The notes under the pieces: generated by a model
Database searches by the model: none
Seen by the model: the letters and a program-made list of their open reading frames with translations, nothing else
Told to the model about the DNA's origin: nothing
Part shown: positions 1 to 8,992 of the stretch, piece after piece
Numbering within the stretch: the stretch's first letter is position 1
How the letters are laid out: every line of letters starts with the position of its first letter
Made by a program: the position numbers and the translations under genes
Assembly (NCBI GenBank): GCA_000310025.1
Contig: FN649728.1
Span: forward strand, 6,362,450-6,385,555
Source of the DNA: Ectocarpus siliculosus
Taxonomy: Eukaryota > Sar > Phaeophyceae > Ectocarpales > Ectocarpaceae
Direction: 5' to 3'
Length of the DNA: 23,106 bases

Positions 1-27
1 GGGGGGGGGGTTGGGGGGGGGGGGGGG
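1..27. repeat. G homopolymer tract at the left edge
   Basis: Ten G, two T, then fifteen G. A similar run of 14 G lies near the right edge (23071-23084). Such tracts often interrupt assemblies, so base counts here may be unreliable. Confidence 0.8.
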
Positions 28-789
28 CAAGAAACCTAGCATAGAGTTGAGTCCTCCTTATGCAGGCATTAATAGCAATGGGGCTGGTATTGGTAGCACC
101 TTTATCGCTGTGACTCGGCGGGTAAGTCCAAAACCAATCCAGTATCACTGCACATGAAAGCGATTCTCAAACATTTTCGTACACTCGCGCGAAGCGGAGT
201 TGTGTTTGTCTTTTCGCTTAGGAGTACATGCATAGGACCGATCATGAACGTGAGTGGTTCATTACGGAGTCGACGTGAGGCATAGAAGCTGCTCTTTTCG
301 GATGTTTCGTGATAAATGTTGTTCTGAACATTTCCTCGCATACTGCTCCCAAGTTTACATATACACTAGATCACGTGTCGGCTTGGGTGAAACACGCTGG
401 CCACTTCATGAGCATGGCGTAAGGCTTCATGGGGAGTCCGAACGCTTCGTAATCCTGCTGCAGCCTGGGGGTGCGGAAAACACATGCACTAGGAAACGTG
501 AAAAAATCCTCAGGTTCCTCGGAGAAGGGGGGACATTGGTCCAACCTCACCGTGACCCTGTCGACTTTCTACTTTGTTCCGCGTTGTATCACAGATCATC
601 ACTGTGATTCATGGGCATTCTCAACGAGACAGAGATGGTTCACGGTCGCGCGAGTGAATACCCGCGTGACATACTGTAGTTTCATGATTCATGACCTAGA
701 GGGCACCGATCTGATGGACAGAGACGCGCAATGCCATGTGAAGGTGAGGGCACATGAGAAAATAGAGTACATCGGATCAACACAACATT
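28..789. other. No gene recognised left of duplicated unit A
   Basis: Only short overlapping frames on both strands (up to 121 codons, none with a recognised motif). No LRR consensus or paired splice sites were seen. Confidence 0.4.
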
Positions 790-3700
790 TGGCAAGTCGA
801 CTACGGGGGGCACTCAATGAAGAGCCACATACCTAAGGTATACTGCGCTGGAATAGATGCATGTCGGGCAAATCCATGCCAACACGTCATCGAATACACC
901 GTTAGGCGCCACCTGGTGCAATTTCTACTTGGTGGTCGTCCACTAAATCATACCATACAAACCATTATTCGGGCCAGAAACCACCAGGAGTGTGGACCAC
1001 TTCTCCAACGAAGCTCACGTAAACGACCGCGAAACATCTAATCTTACTAGGATACACTGTCGCTACTTCCGCGCAAATACCCCTTGTAGGAGAAGAGAAC
1101 AGCTGCCGCGCTACATAAATCCTTTCGTTGCAGTTCGATATTCTGGATTGCTGGACTACCAAGGCCTGCCCCCCAGTGACATGTTTCCTGAACAACGACG
1201 GCATTATTTCAACATAGATAGCTCTCATTTGGTCAGCATCGTGCGATGCTTGCAGCCTGCATTCGTTCGTGCTTTGAGCCCTCAAAACACAGCGTTTCCC
1301 CCAACCAAATTCATAGGATGAGCAATTCCCGTGCCGTTCACACCCTCGTCCCCACTGAATAAAAGAAGCTCGACCGACTACTGTGGTCGCGATGGCAGCG
1401 CTCTTTGCAAACCTCCAACGTCTGAAAACACTGGCCTGGTCGGCCAACAAAACTAATATCGAACACGCCTCGGCCCCGAAGATGTGCGCGCGTGCAGTTT
1501 CCGAGAGTATGGGAGTTTGTTCCTGACTCAATCGCCGAGTTTGAGCTATGACTCTATTGCTGTTCTAAATGTTTGGCATACTATACTCCTTCGCACGTCT
1601 CGATTGGGCCCATGTATTTCTTGCGAGTGGTTGGTACAAATCACCGAGCACTAGATGTCTAACTACAGTATTCTAGTATGTCGTTCCACTGGAGGTTTAT
1701 CCCCGGAACACCGAAATTCTTTTCTTTGCCTGTGCATAGCGGCGAGAGGTAATCGACACAATGTTGCTGTGAAAACTTTATAACGGCAACTAAACCACAG
1801 CAGCAGCAGTAACACCAGCGGGACCCGATCACTGCGACTCTGAGATTGAGGTTGAAAACCAACTAAAAGTGTACCCATTCTCGCAGTCCTACGAATCTGG
1901 GGAAAGCTCAGTACTCAGCAAATCACGCCTTATCACGACATCAAACTCAAGATCCAGAACTGAACGCGAGCGGTCTAATAGCGGATTCTACTTCCGTTTT
2001 GGACATGATCATTGGATAAAGAACTCCTGTTCAATTTCTGAAAAACAAATAACTTTTTCTCAAAATTAACACGTGGCTTTGTCCGAGTGAGCTGGACACC
2101 ACTGGAGTTGACACAGGTGTTGATCGGAAGCGAGAACCATGCAAAGAATACCTGCGTTTGAAAGAGTGAGACGTTACTTCTGGTGCAGCATACTATTCTA
2201 GATCTCTTCACTTGGGAAAATGCTTGAAAACACGCCAGTCTCCTCGGAGGGGGCTATCGTTGACCCATCGGCGTTCATACTCTTTCACCGATCATTAAAC
2301 ACAAGTGTGGGGTGCGTTCACGACAAGGACTCGTTGGAGCACGCCGGCGTTGGTTAGGGGTTACCTGGGCCATCACTCACCGTTCAGTTTGTTTTGGTGC
2401 AGGTGCAGCTTCTTCAGAGCCGTCAGTCCTCCCAGAGCAGGCGAAATCGGTCCTGAAGCAGGACGCCCACAGCATGCGACGAACGACGGATTAGCCCATG
2501 ACAGGTGGACAAAGTATGCAACATGCCACTCGTTTGCGCTCATCGTACTGGCCCCCGATACAAACGTGTATGAGAAACATGGTGGCGTTCGAAGTAGACG
2601 ACACGGCCAACATCAACCCATCGCACCGCACGGCAACGCTGTGAAGACAAAGAGCCCCACCCTGACAATCGTACGGTAAGCCATGCCCTTCAACGTGCGT
2701 TGGAGTTGCAGGGATATGACAGTTGAAAAAGAAATAAATATAAGAGGTGAGTGGTGGGTCGGGCCGTGTCGCGAGTCTCGTTTATATGGTACGCTGTAAC
2801 TCGGGTGAGCTGATACTCAAGAGGGTCGGGCTCACACAGGCAGGTATAGTCTAACGCAAGGGTGTAACCATGAGCGTATTTTGTCCATGTTGTGCAAAGT
2901 GGCCACCGGTAACCCCAGGGCACCCGCTTCAATTCATGATCATGAGCTTCGGCCATCCCTCCCAATGCATTCAACAGGCGAAGTTTTCTTTCGCCGACGA
3001 CAAAACCAGCCCTCTTTGATTATCGTACGTCATGTCCGTGACGCCACAGGACCTCTTAGCGTCGACCTTGGCACCCATCCCTACGCATGGCAATAGGAAA
3101 ACGTCACGGCGATGGCGCAGAATCGCGAATCTAGCTCACGCGTGATCCCTTTTGGGAACGTCCTCTACTCCAACTCGAGCATTCGATGCATAGACACTTT
3201 CGGGTACTCGGCCAAATACCACAAAACATGCTCTTGTTCTACACGATGACGTTTTCAGCGCAGCCAGCGCCACATCACCTGTTACCAGCCATCACGCCGA
3301 CTAAAATATATGGCACTTTTCGTATTGGAGGAATTTCCCTCGTCGACGTCGGGCGACTTCCCAAACACGTAGTAATCCTTTTTCAGTTGGAATAATTCGA
3401 GGAATACAGCCGGACCCACGCGTTTCAATCACTGAAGAATACACCAGCAGCACCAGGGATTCCCACGTCTGATCCCCGAGTACAGCAACAGAGTGGCCCG
3501 GCGACACCAAGCTTTCAACAACAGACCCGAGAAGGGTACTCGGCACGAAATGTCGATTCCGGCAGCACCCGCCCGCTCATATGTTGCAGCGAATATCAAC
3601 ATTGGAAGTTGACCAACAGTATTTGCGCTTGTTCATTGCTGTAGGACATACACCTGCTAGTCAAGGGTGTGTGATGACCGTTGAGGAGGGATCGTGACCA

Positions 3701-4190
3701 CGGCGAGATTGATATTTCCTAACACGGTACGCGCCAATGATATACTTCGCATCATCAAGGCATACCGTCATCCTCTTGCCGTAGAAAGCGCAGGGACAGC
3801 TATGAGGGGTGACGAATGGACGCCTTTCATCAAAAATACTCCCAGGAACCGGCAAGACCTTGGCCAGAATCGAACAACACCTTGTCAGTCAAGCCTCACC
3901 CAGCTCCCAAGAACACCGTAAAAGTGGTGTGGGAACACTGCCTTAAGCACACTTAGCGACGTCCCTCGTTTTCCCTTTCGTGCCGCTGCTCAGAATTTCA
4001 GGCTACGCCCGACAAAGAGTGTGGGGCAAAGAGCGCGTTTTATGTAGTCGAGACTTCGCAGCTTGCTTGGTACACACCGGGGGGAGACTTCCCAACGTGT
4101 GCTGAGAAACGAGTCCTCGAACTATTTCCTGTGGGGTTGAACTCCAACACAGTCGAAACGCAATCTCACGACCATGAGCTACTCCAGCCA
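790..4190. repeat. Tandem duplicated unit A (about 3.4 kb)
   Basis: Aligns in direct orientation with unit B (about 5040-8620). Matching landmarks include cactcaatga (811 and 5079), gaaaccaccagga (976 and 5256), the LRR exon (2381 and 6524), cttgttctaya (3232 and 7641) and gttsaactccaac (4136 and 8570). The offset grows from about 4268 to 4434 bp through indels. Substitutions are frequent, so the duplication is old. Ends are approximate. Apart from the LRR exon there is no recognisable coding sequence. A minus-strand open frame (965-1531) has a similar-length counterpart in unit B. Confidence 0.8.
2381..2452 (-). CDS. LRR exon A: one 24-residue leucine-rich repeat (in duplicated unit A)
   Basis: This 72-nt exon is phase 1 to phase 1, with acceptor CTGCTTCAG and donor G|GTGAGT. 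It encodes [G]PISPALGG, then LTALKKLHLHQNKLN. The in-frame TGA that follows GTGAG lies in the intron and is not a broken gene. It aligns without gaps to exon B, with 12 of 72 bases different; ten of these changes alter the amino acid. The variable surface is basic here (KK, H, H, K) against acidic in exon B. No further LRR exon was found between this exon and the left edge, so the rest of the gene may lie beyond position 1. Confidence 0.7.
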
Positions 4191-4209
4191 TCAGACCTCA
4201 TCAGACCTC
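4190..4209 (+). repeat. Small direct duplication (catcagacct twice)
   Basis: Two adjacent 10-bp copies lie just beyond the right limit of unit A. It may be a scar of the duplication boundary or simple slippage. Confidence 0.5.
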
Positions 4210-4599
4210 AATAGGTCATCGAAGTCTGGAATGCGTTCGAGTTGCTTCCAAGGGACACCCCCAGACAAAGGTCATTAGTGATTTCTGGCCTCCAAGCGCA
4301 TGGCTTCAGCATCGTTTGGGCGGTGATCGGTCAACTGTGTTCTGCCACAGCTGATGGTCGAGCAGCACATACTATGTACCGTAGATGGATGTTCACGGTC
4401 ACAGCGAAGAATAATCCCCACCAGGACTCTCTATTGTGATTTTTCCTAGAGGGGTTTTGCCGCAAGTTTTTAATTGATAGTTCGACAAGTACTCTATTGG
4501 AATGACCATCGAAACGCCGGTGTATATTCAGGACTATTCTAGTCTGCCTGCTTGGAAATTGGCCGGTCCCCGTGCCTTCGTGGCGCCTCTTTTTCAACC

Positions 4600-4920
4600 A
4601 TGTCCGGAGGCGTTCGCTTCAGCAGGAGGGTCTACCGTGCGAGACATCTACTCCGTGCTGTAGGGTACCTTGAAGATGGTACCCTACAGGTGCAGCGGTT
4701 GACCCCGACGAACCGCAAGCTCACCGAGCAGTCGTTGGTCACAGCAGTTGGGCGTGGATACGGTCACATGGCTTGCAGTGTTTCGGGTTCGGGCGGCAGC
4801 CGGCCGTTGTTATTCGTGAGGGTTTGGTCTGTGGGGGTGATTCATGGCTTCGGTTTCATGTATCCTCTCTTTCCGGGTGTTTTTTTGCGTACTCCACCAC
4901 ATCGTAGTGTGATCGATTGA
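4600..4920 (+). CDS. Hypothetical protein or exon, 106 codons, unrecognised
   Basis: The frame runs from an ATG in good context (ttcaaccATGtcc) to TGA. The first 60 codons read like protein: RARHLLRAVGYLEDGTLQ, then LTPTNRKLTEQSLVTAVGRG, with many C- or G-ending codons. After about codon 70 the translation becomes Val/Phe/Gly-rich, and a GTGAGG donor-like site lies near 4816, so the frame might be an exon ending there. A perfect 12-bp hairpin (4658-4689) lies inside it. It sits in the spacer between the duplicated units and opposite to the LRR gene. I recognise no family. It could be a chance frame. Confidence 0.25.
   Translation: MSGGVRFSRRVYRARHLLRAVGYLEDGTLQVQRLTPTNRKLTEQSLVTAVGRGYGHMACSVSGSGGSRPLLFVRVWSVGVIHGFGFMYPLFPGVFLRTPPHRSVID
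4658..4689. repeat. Perfect 12-bp inverted repeat with 8-nt loop
   Basis: The arms are ctgtagggtacc (4658-4669) and ggtaccctacag (4678-4689), separated by ttgaagat. It is a strong hairpin on either strand, centred in the spacer and within the 4600-4920 frame. Function unknown. Confidence 0.85.
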
Positions 4921-6392
4921 AACTTCGCGTGATTCTGTGTAAAGCCTCTTCCGTGGTTCAAGGCCTGCACGATATCGCTCACAATATCTCAGTACAGGAG
5001 ATGCCATCCATCTCCGTGACGCGAAAAAAAATCTCTACACTAGATCGAAACAAAAGCTGAAAAGTCGATGACGGGAGGCACTCAATGAACAAGGCCTAAC
5101 CTAGATTGATGCCGGCCTGGATGCATCTTGGGCAAATCCAAGCCAGCTTGTCATCAAAATATGTTTTTCGGAACCTGCTGCTTTTCAACTGGATGTCCTT
5201 CACAACGTCATACTATGCCATGGAATGTTTACATAGGGATTAATGGTTCGGGCAAGAAACCACCAGGATTGCATGAAACTTCTCGAACGAAGCTGAAGTG
5301 AAGGGCTGTGAAAAATCCGAAATCTCGTTGGCATTGTTGGTACTTCTCGGATACACCACACCGATGGTTGGAGAAGCCCTAACCTCGCGGGCTAAATTAT
5401 TTCCTTTCAATATTCTGGACAGCCGAGGGCCGCTTCTTCGAACACCATGCCATGTCCTGGACAAAGGTACGTTCTCAAAGCAAGTCCCTCCATGCGTCAC
5501 CATTGTGCGATGTCGGAGCCGGCATTCGTTCTGGCTTTCAGCCCGCGTAAAGCGTTTGCCGCAACGAATTTCGAGGGATGCGCATTCCCGTGGCGTCCTC
5601 ACCCTCGCCCTCCCCCACGATACAATAACTCGATTGACTGCGGTTGTGATGACAGCGCAATTCAAAACCTCCGGGGTCTGACGACATTGGGTTGGTCGGT
5701 CGAAAAGCCCTATAACGAACACTCCCCGGCCTCCAACACATGCACGCGTGAAGATTCTATTTTGGGTTTCGGGATACGCCAAACATCTGGGAATTTGTTC
5801 CTGACCCAATCTGTTCGTTTTGAACTAAGCACATTATCCTCTCGTATGTCTCGATGGGGGTCTTGTACTGTAACGTCTTGCGAGTGGTTGGCGCAACTCC
5901 CGGTGCAGTAAATTTCTAACTAATATGCCGTTCCATAGAGGTTTTCCCTTGAACTCCGAAATTCGCGACTCGAAGCACTACGAACTTGGCGAATGTTCAT
6001 TACTCTGCCAGTCAGTCTTTCTCCGAACATAATACTTCTACGTAGGACCCGTGATGCGCCTGAGCGGTAACGTCGCGGATACGACTTCCGGCATGGACGC
6101 GACCATCATTGAAAATGCTCACTTGTTCAATTTCGCTTGTTTCTAATGTACTATTAAACAGTTGACTACTCCGGTTAGCTGGAAAACACCGATGAAGAGG
6201 CAAGTATGTCGCAGGTGCTGATCGGAAGCGAGAACGATGCAAAGCAGGCTTGAATTCGAAAGAGTGAAACGTCATGCACTTCTGATGAAGCATGAGATTG
6301 TGACAAGGCATCTCTTCACTTGGAAAACGCTTGAAACTACCCCAGTCTCCTCGGTCGGAGAAGGGGCTAATGCGGACCCATCCACACCTTCT

Positions 6393-6462
6393 CACCAATC
6401 ATTCAAAAATATTTTTGGGGCCCCTTTCACCAATCATTCAAAACATTTCTGGGGTGCGACCA
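6393..6462 (+). repeat. Local 35-bp tandem duplication in unit B
   Basis: The motif caccaatcattcaaaa followed by a tttctgggg-like stretch occurs twice with a 35-bp period (starting at 6393 and 6428). Unit A has one version, near 2287, so the copy arose after the large duplication. Confidence 0.7.
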
Positions 6463-6523
6463 CGACATGGATTACCTTGTGGCATATACATGCGTTGGTT
6501 GGGGCACCTGTAGCACCACTCAC

Positions 6524-6595
6524 CGTTCAGTTCGTTTTCGTCCAGCAACAGCTCCTCGAGAGCCGTTAGTCCTCCCAGAGCAGACGGAATCGGTC
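6524..6595 (-). CDS. LRR exon B: one 24-residue leucine-rich repeat (in duplicated unit B)
   Basis: This 72-nt exon is phase 1 to phase 1, with acceptor GCTCTAG and an ideal donor G|GTGAGT. It encodes [G]PIPSALGG, then LTALEELLLDENELN. The repeat surface is strongly acidic (EE, DE, E at the variable positions). Splice sites and frame are intact although the surrounding duplicated DNA has diverged greatly from its partner, which suggests the exon is maintained. Its partner, exon A, lies 4143 bp to the left. Membership of the same gene as exons 1 and 2 is inferred from strand, phase and repeat type. Confidence 0.7.
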
Positions 6596-7146
6596 CTAGA
6601 GCATGACGTGCACAGAATGCGACGAAAGGCGAATTAGCCCATGACAGGTCGACAATGGCATGCAGCATGCAAAGCGTTTACGCCGATCGCACTGGTGTCC
6701 AATACAAAGGTGCATGAGAAATAAGGAAAGTTTACTCGTCGAACAGACAGAATAAACTGCTGTTTATTAGGGTGACAGTTTCGGAGTGTAGTTTTGCTAA
6801 TTGTTCGGAAATTTGGGGTCACCAGGAATGAAAGTAGAACCTCCTGCCATTCCGTTGACAAGAAAGTACGCAGCGGTGTAGCAAGTCGAGTGACGAACGG
6901 GAGCTACAGAGCGTACGGAGAGAAGGAAGGACAGCAGTGGCCGCCCAACGTAGACGGCGGCAGTATTATAGCGAAGTATAAATGAATGGTGGTATTGTAG
7001 GTAGACGGGGACAAAATGGGCTCCTCACCGCACGGCATCGCAAACAGCCCCACGCCAATCGTACAGTAGGTCACGCCCCTCAAACCACGTTGCTATTACA
7101 AGGGCATTACACTTGAAACACAAAATAATAGAAGATGAGTGGTGGG

Positions 7147-7180
7147 CCGCGCCGTGCCGCGCCGTGCCGCGCCGTGCCGC
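7147..7180 (+). repeat. 10-bp minisatellite (gccgtgccgc)n
   Basis: Three exact copies at 7151-7180 preceded by a partial one. The matching site in unit A (near 2760) has a single degenerate copy, so the expansion is specific to unit B. Confidence 0.85.
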
Positions 7181-8743
7181 GCGACTAGTTCAAATGGTAC
7201 GCTGAACCTTGGGTGAGCGGATATTCAAGAGGGTTGGGCTCACACTGGCAGGGATAGTCTTAACAGACGGGTGTAACCATGCACAAATATTGTCCATGTT
7301 GTGAAAATGGCCACGTTCACCTTCAGGCAGCGGCCTCATCATCTCATGAAAATGAGTTTCGGCCTTTCCCCCCATGCGTTCGACAGGCATCATTACGGTA
7401 GCCGACGAGAAACAACCCGCTTCGATTATCGGATGTCATGCCCATGGCGGTACCTGACCCCTGTGCGTCGGCCTTAAAATCCATCCCTAGACAAGGCGAA
7501 AGGAAAATCTCATGGTAATGGTTCCCAATCACGAATCTAGCTCACGTGTGCAACGTTTCGGGAATGACCTCCGAAGCAAACAGGGCCCTTTGATGCGTGT
7601 GCACATTTTCGGGTATCGGCAGTTCGGCGCAAAACATCTTCTTGTTCTATATGAGGACATTTCCAGCATCGCCAGTGACAGTACTTGTCACAAGCGATCA
7701 CGCAGAAGAAAAAGTACATGCACTTTTCATATTGGAGATATTTCCTTTGTGGACGTCGGTCGACGTCTCAAACGCGAGCGGATTCTTCAGTGAGCAACAA
7801 AATTGGAGGAATAGAGCCGGACCCCAGCTGTTTGATTTTTTGAAGGAAACGCGACCAGCACGAGGGATTCCCACGTGAGACCCAGTTTTGCAGCAGTCTG
7901 GCCCGGCGACGCTAAGGTTCCCAGAACAGACCCGAGGCAAGGCACTCGGCAAGAAAGGTCGATTTGGAGTGCACCTGCCCGCGCATATGCATATGTTGCA
8001 GGAAACATCAACGTTGGAAGTTGATCACTGCTACTTGGGCTAGTGTGTTTCGGTAGGACATACATGTGATAGTAACGATTCGTCATGGTTGAAAAGAATT
8101 GATCGTGGCGTCGGCAAGATTGAAGAGGAGTATTTGCGAACACGGTACGCGCCAATGATGTACTACACATCACCGAAGCACACGGACGGCCATCCTCCCG
8201 TTGATAGCAACGGGTAGGAGCGAGGGACGGAGAGTATACTCGTCTCGTCGGATACAATCTATAGAACCGGCAAGACCTCGACAAATCGAGAAACCCCTTG
8301 CCCATCAAGTCAAACCCAGCTCGAACGAACGCCTCGAACGTTAAGTGGGAACAAAACCTCAAGCACACGTGGCGGCCTCTCTCGTTGTTTCCTTTTCGTG
8401 CCGCTGTTCAGAATTTCTGGCTGCCCCCGACAAAGAGCGCGGAGCAAAGTGCGGTTTCGCGGGCACTGGTGAAGACTTCGCCCCTTGCTGCGGGGCACAC
8501 CCCGGGAGGGAATTCCCCAAAAGGCACTGAGAAACCATTCTTCACATTTCCTCATTGTTTTTCTGTGGAGTTCAACTCCAACGAAGTCGAAACGCTATCT
8601 CAAGACCATGGGGTAATCGACATCCTGCTTTCTGATCCTGCTTACGCGATGAAGTAACGGAGAACCACTTCTAGCTGTGTCGGGTTTCAGTTCGCAGCAT
8701 CTGCAAGCCGGAGTGCACTTCCTTGCACGACTCACACTAGCGT

Positions 8744-8992
8744 ATGGCTTGCAAGGGTCTCCATGACAATAGCGAACGAAGCACCGAAGATACTTGCAAA
8801 TATATCATTTCAGAGAACCGGCTACATAATGTAGCCTTTTTTGGTGTGCCGAAACGAGGGCCGATGGAAGACGAAGACGAAGACATTAAGTCGTTGGTTG
8901 CTGCTCCGGTGGATATTCTCAGCGAACAGGTCCGACAGCTGCTTGAAACCGAAATAACGACCCTTCAGACCGATGCCACCGGGAACGACTAG
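8744..8992 (+). CDS. Hypothetical acidic small protein, 82 codons
   Basis: ATG (with G at +4) to TAG, just right of duplicated unit B. The product has an acidic cluster (MEDEDEDIKSL) and a helical C-terminus (DILSEQVRQLLETEITTL). No family is recognised and no flanking splice sites were evaluated as convincing. It might be a real small gene, an exon or a chance frame. Confidence 0.25.
   Translation: MACKGLHDNSERSTEDTCKYIISENRLHNVAFFGVPKRGPMEDEDEDIKSLVAAPVDILSEQVRQLLETEITTLQTDATGND

Larger units (their letters stand above)
4200..5040. other. Single-copy spacer between duplicated units A and B
   Basis: No counterpart to this 0.8-kb stretch was seen in the duplicated units. It contains the plus-strand candidate frame at 4600-4920 and a perfect hairpin at 4658-4689. 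No LRR exon or transposon end was recognised. Confidence 0.4.
2453..6523 (-). other. Proposed large intron (4.1 kb) between LRR exons B and A
   Basis: The interval joins the right part of unit A, the single-copy spacer (about 4200-5040) and the left part of unit B. It has intact splice signals at both ends (GTGAGT donor next to 6524, TTCAG acceptor next to 2452). If the model is right, one duplication event created both this intron and the extra LRR exon. A plus-strand frame at 4600-4920 lies inside it. Confidence 0.3.
5040..8620. repeat. Tandem duplicated unit B (about 3.6 kb)
   Basis: Direct-orientation partner of unit A (about 790-4190). It is slightly longer, partly because of local expansions: a 35-bp duplication at 6393-6462 and a 10-bp minisatellite at 7147-7180, both single in unit A. 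It carries LRR exon B at the place matching exon A. Nothing else in it is recognised as coding. Confidence 0.8.

Noticed and set aside
1392-1460. Plus-strand LRR-like peptide (NLQRLKTLAWSANKT) in unit A, with a weaker match in unit B
   Set aside because: It lies on the opposite strand to the real LRR exons, lacks GxIP and the 72-nt splice frame, and is poorly kept in unit B.
2370-2380. Stop codon right after LRR exon A, suggesting a broken pseudogene
   Set aside because: The stop lies after a consensus GTGAGT donor, so it is intronic in the exon model.
8820-8842. Hairpin ggctaca-taa-tgtagcc followed by six T, like a bacterial terminator
   Set aside because: The window is eukaryotic, and the hairpin lies inside a candidate open frame. 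Probably chance.
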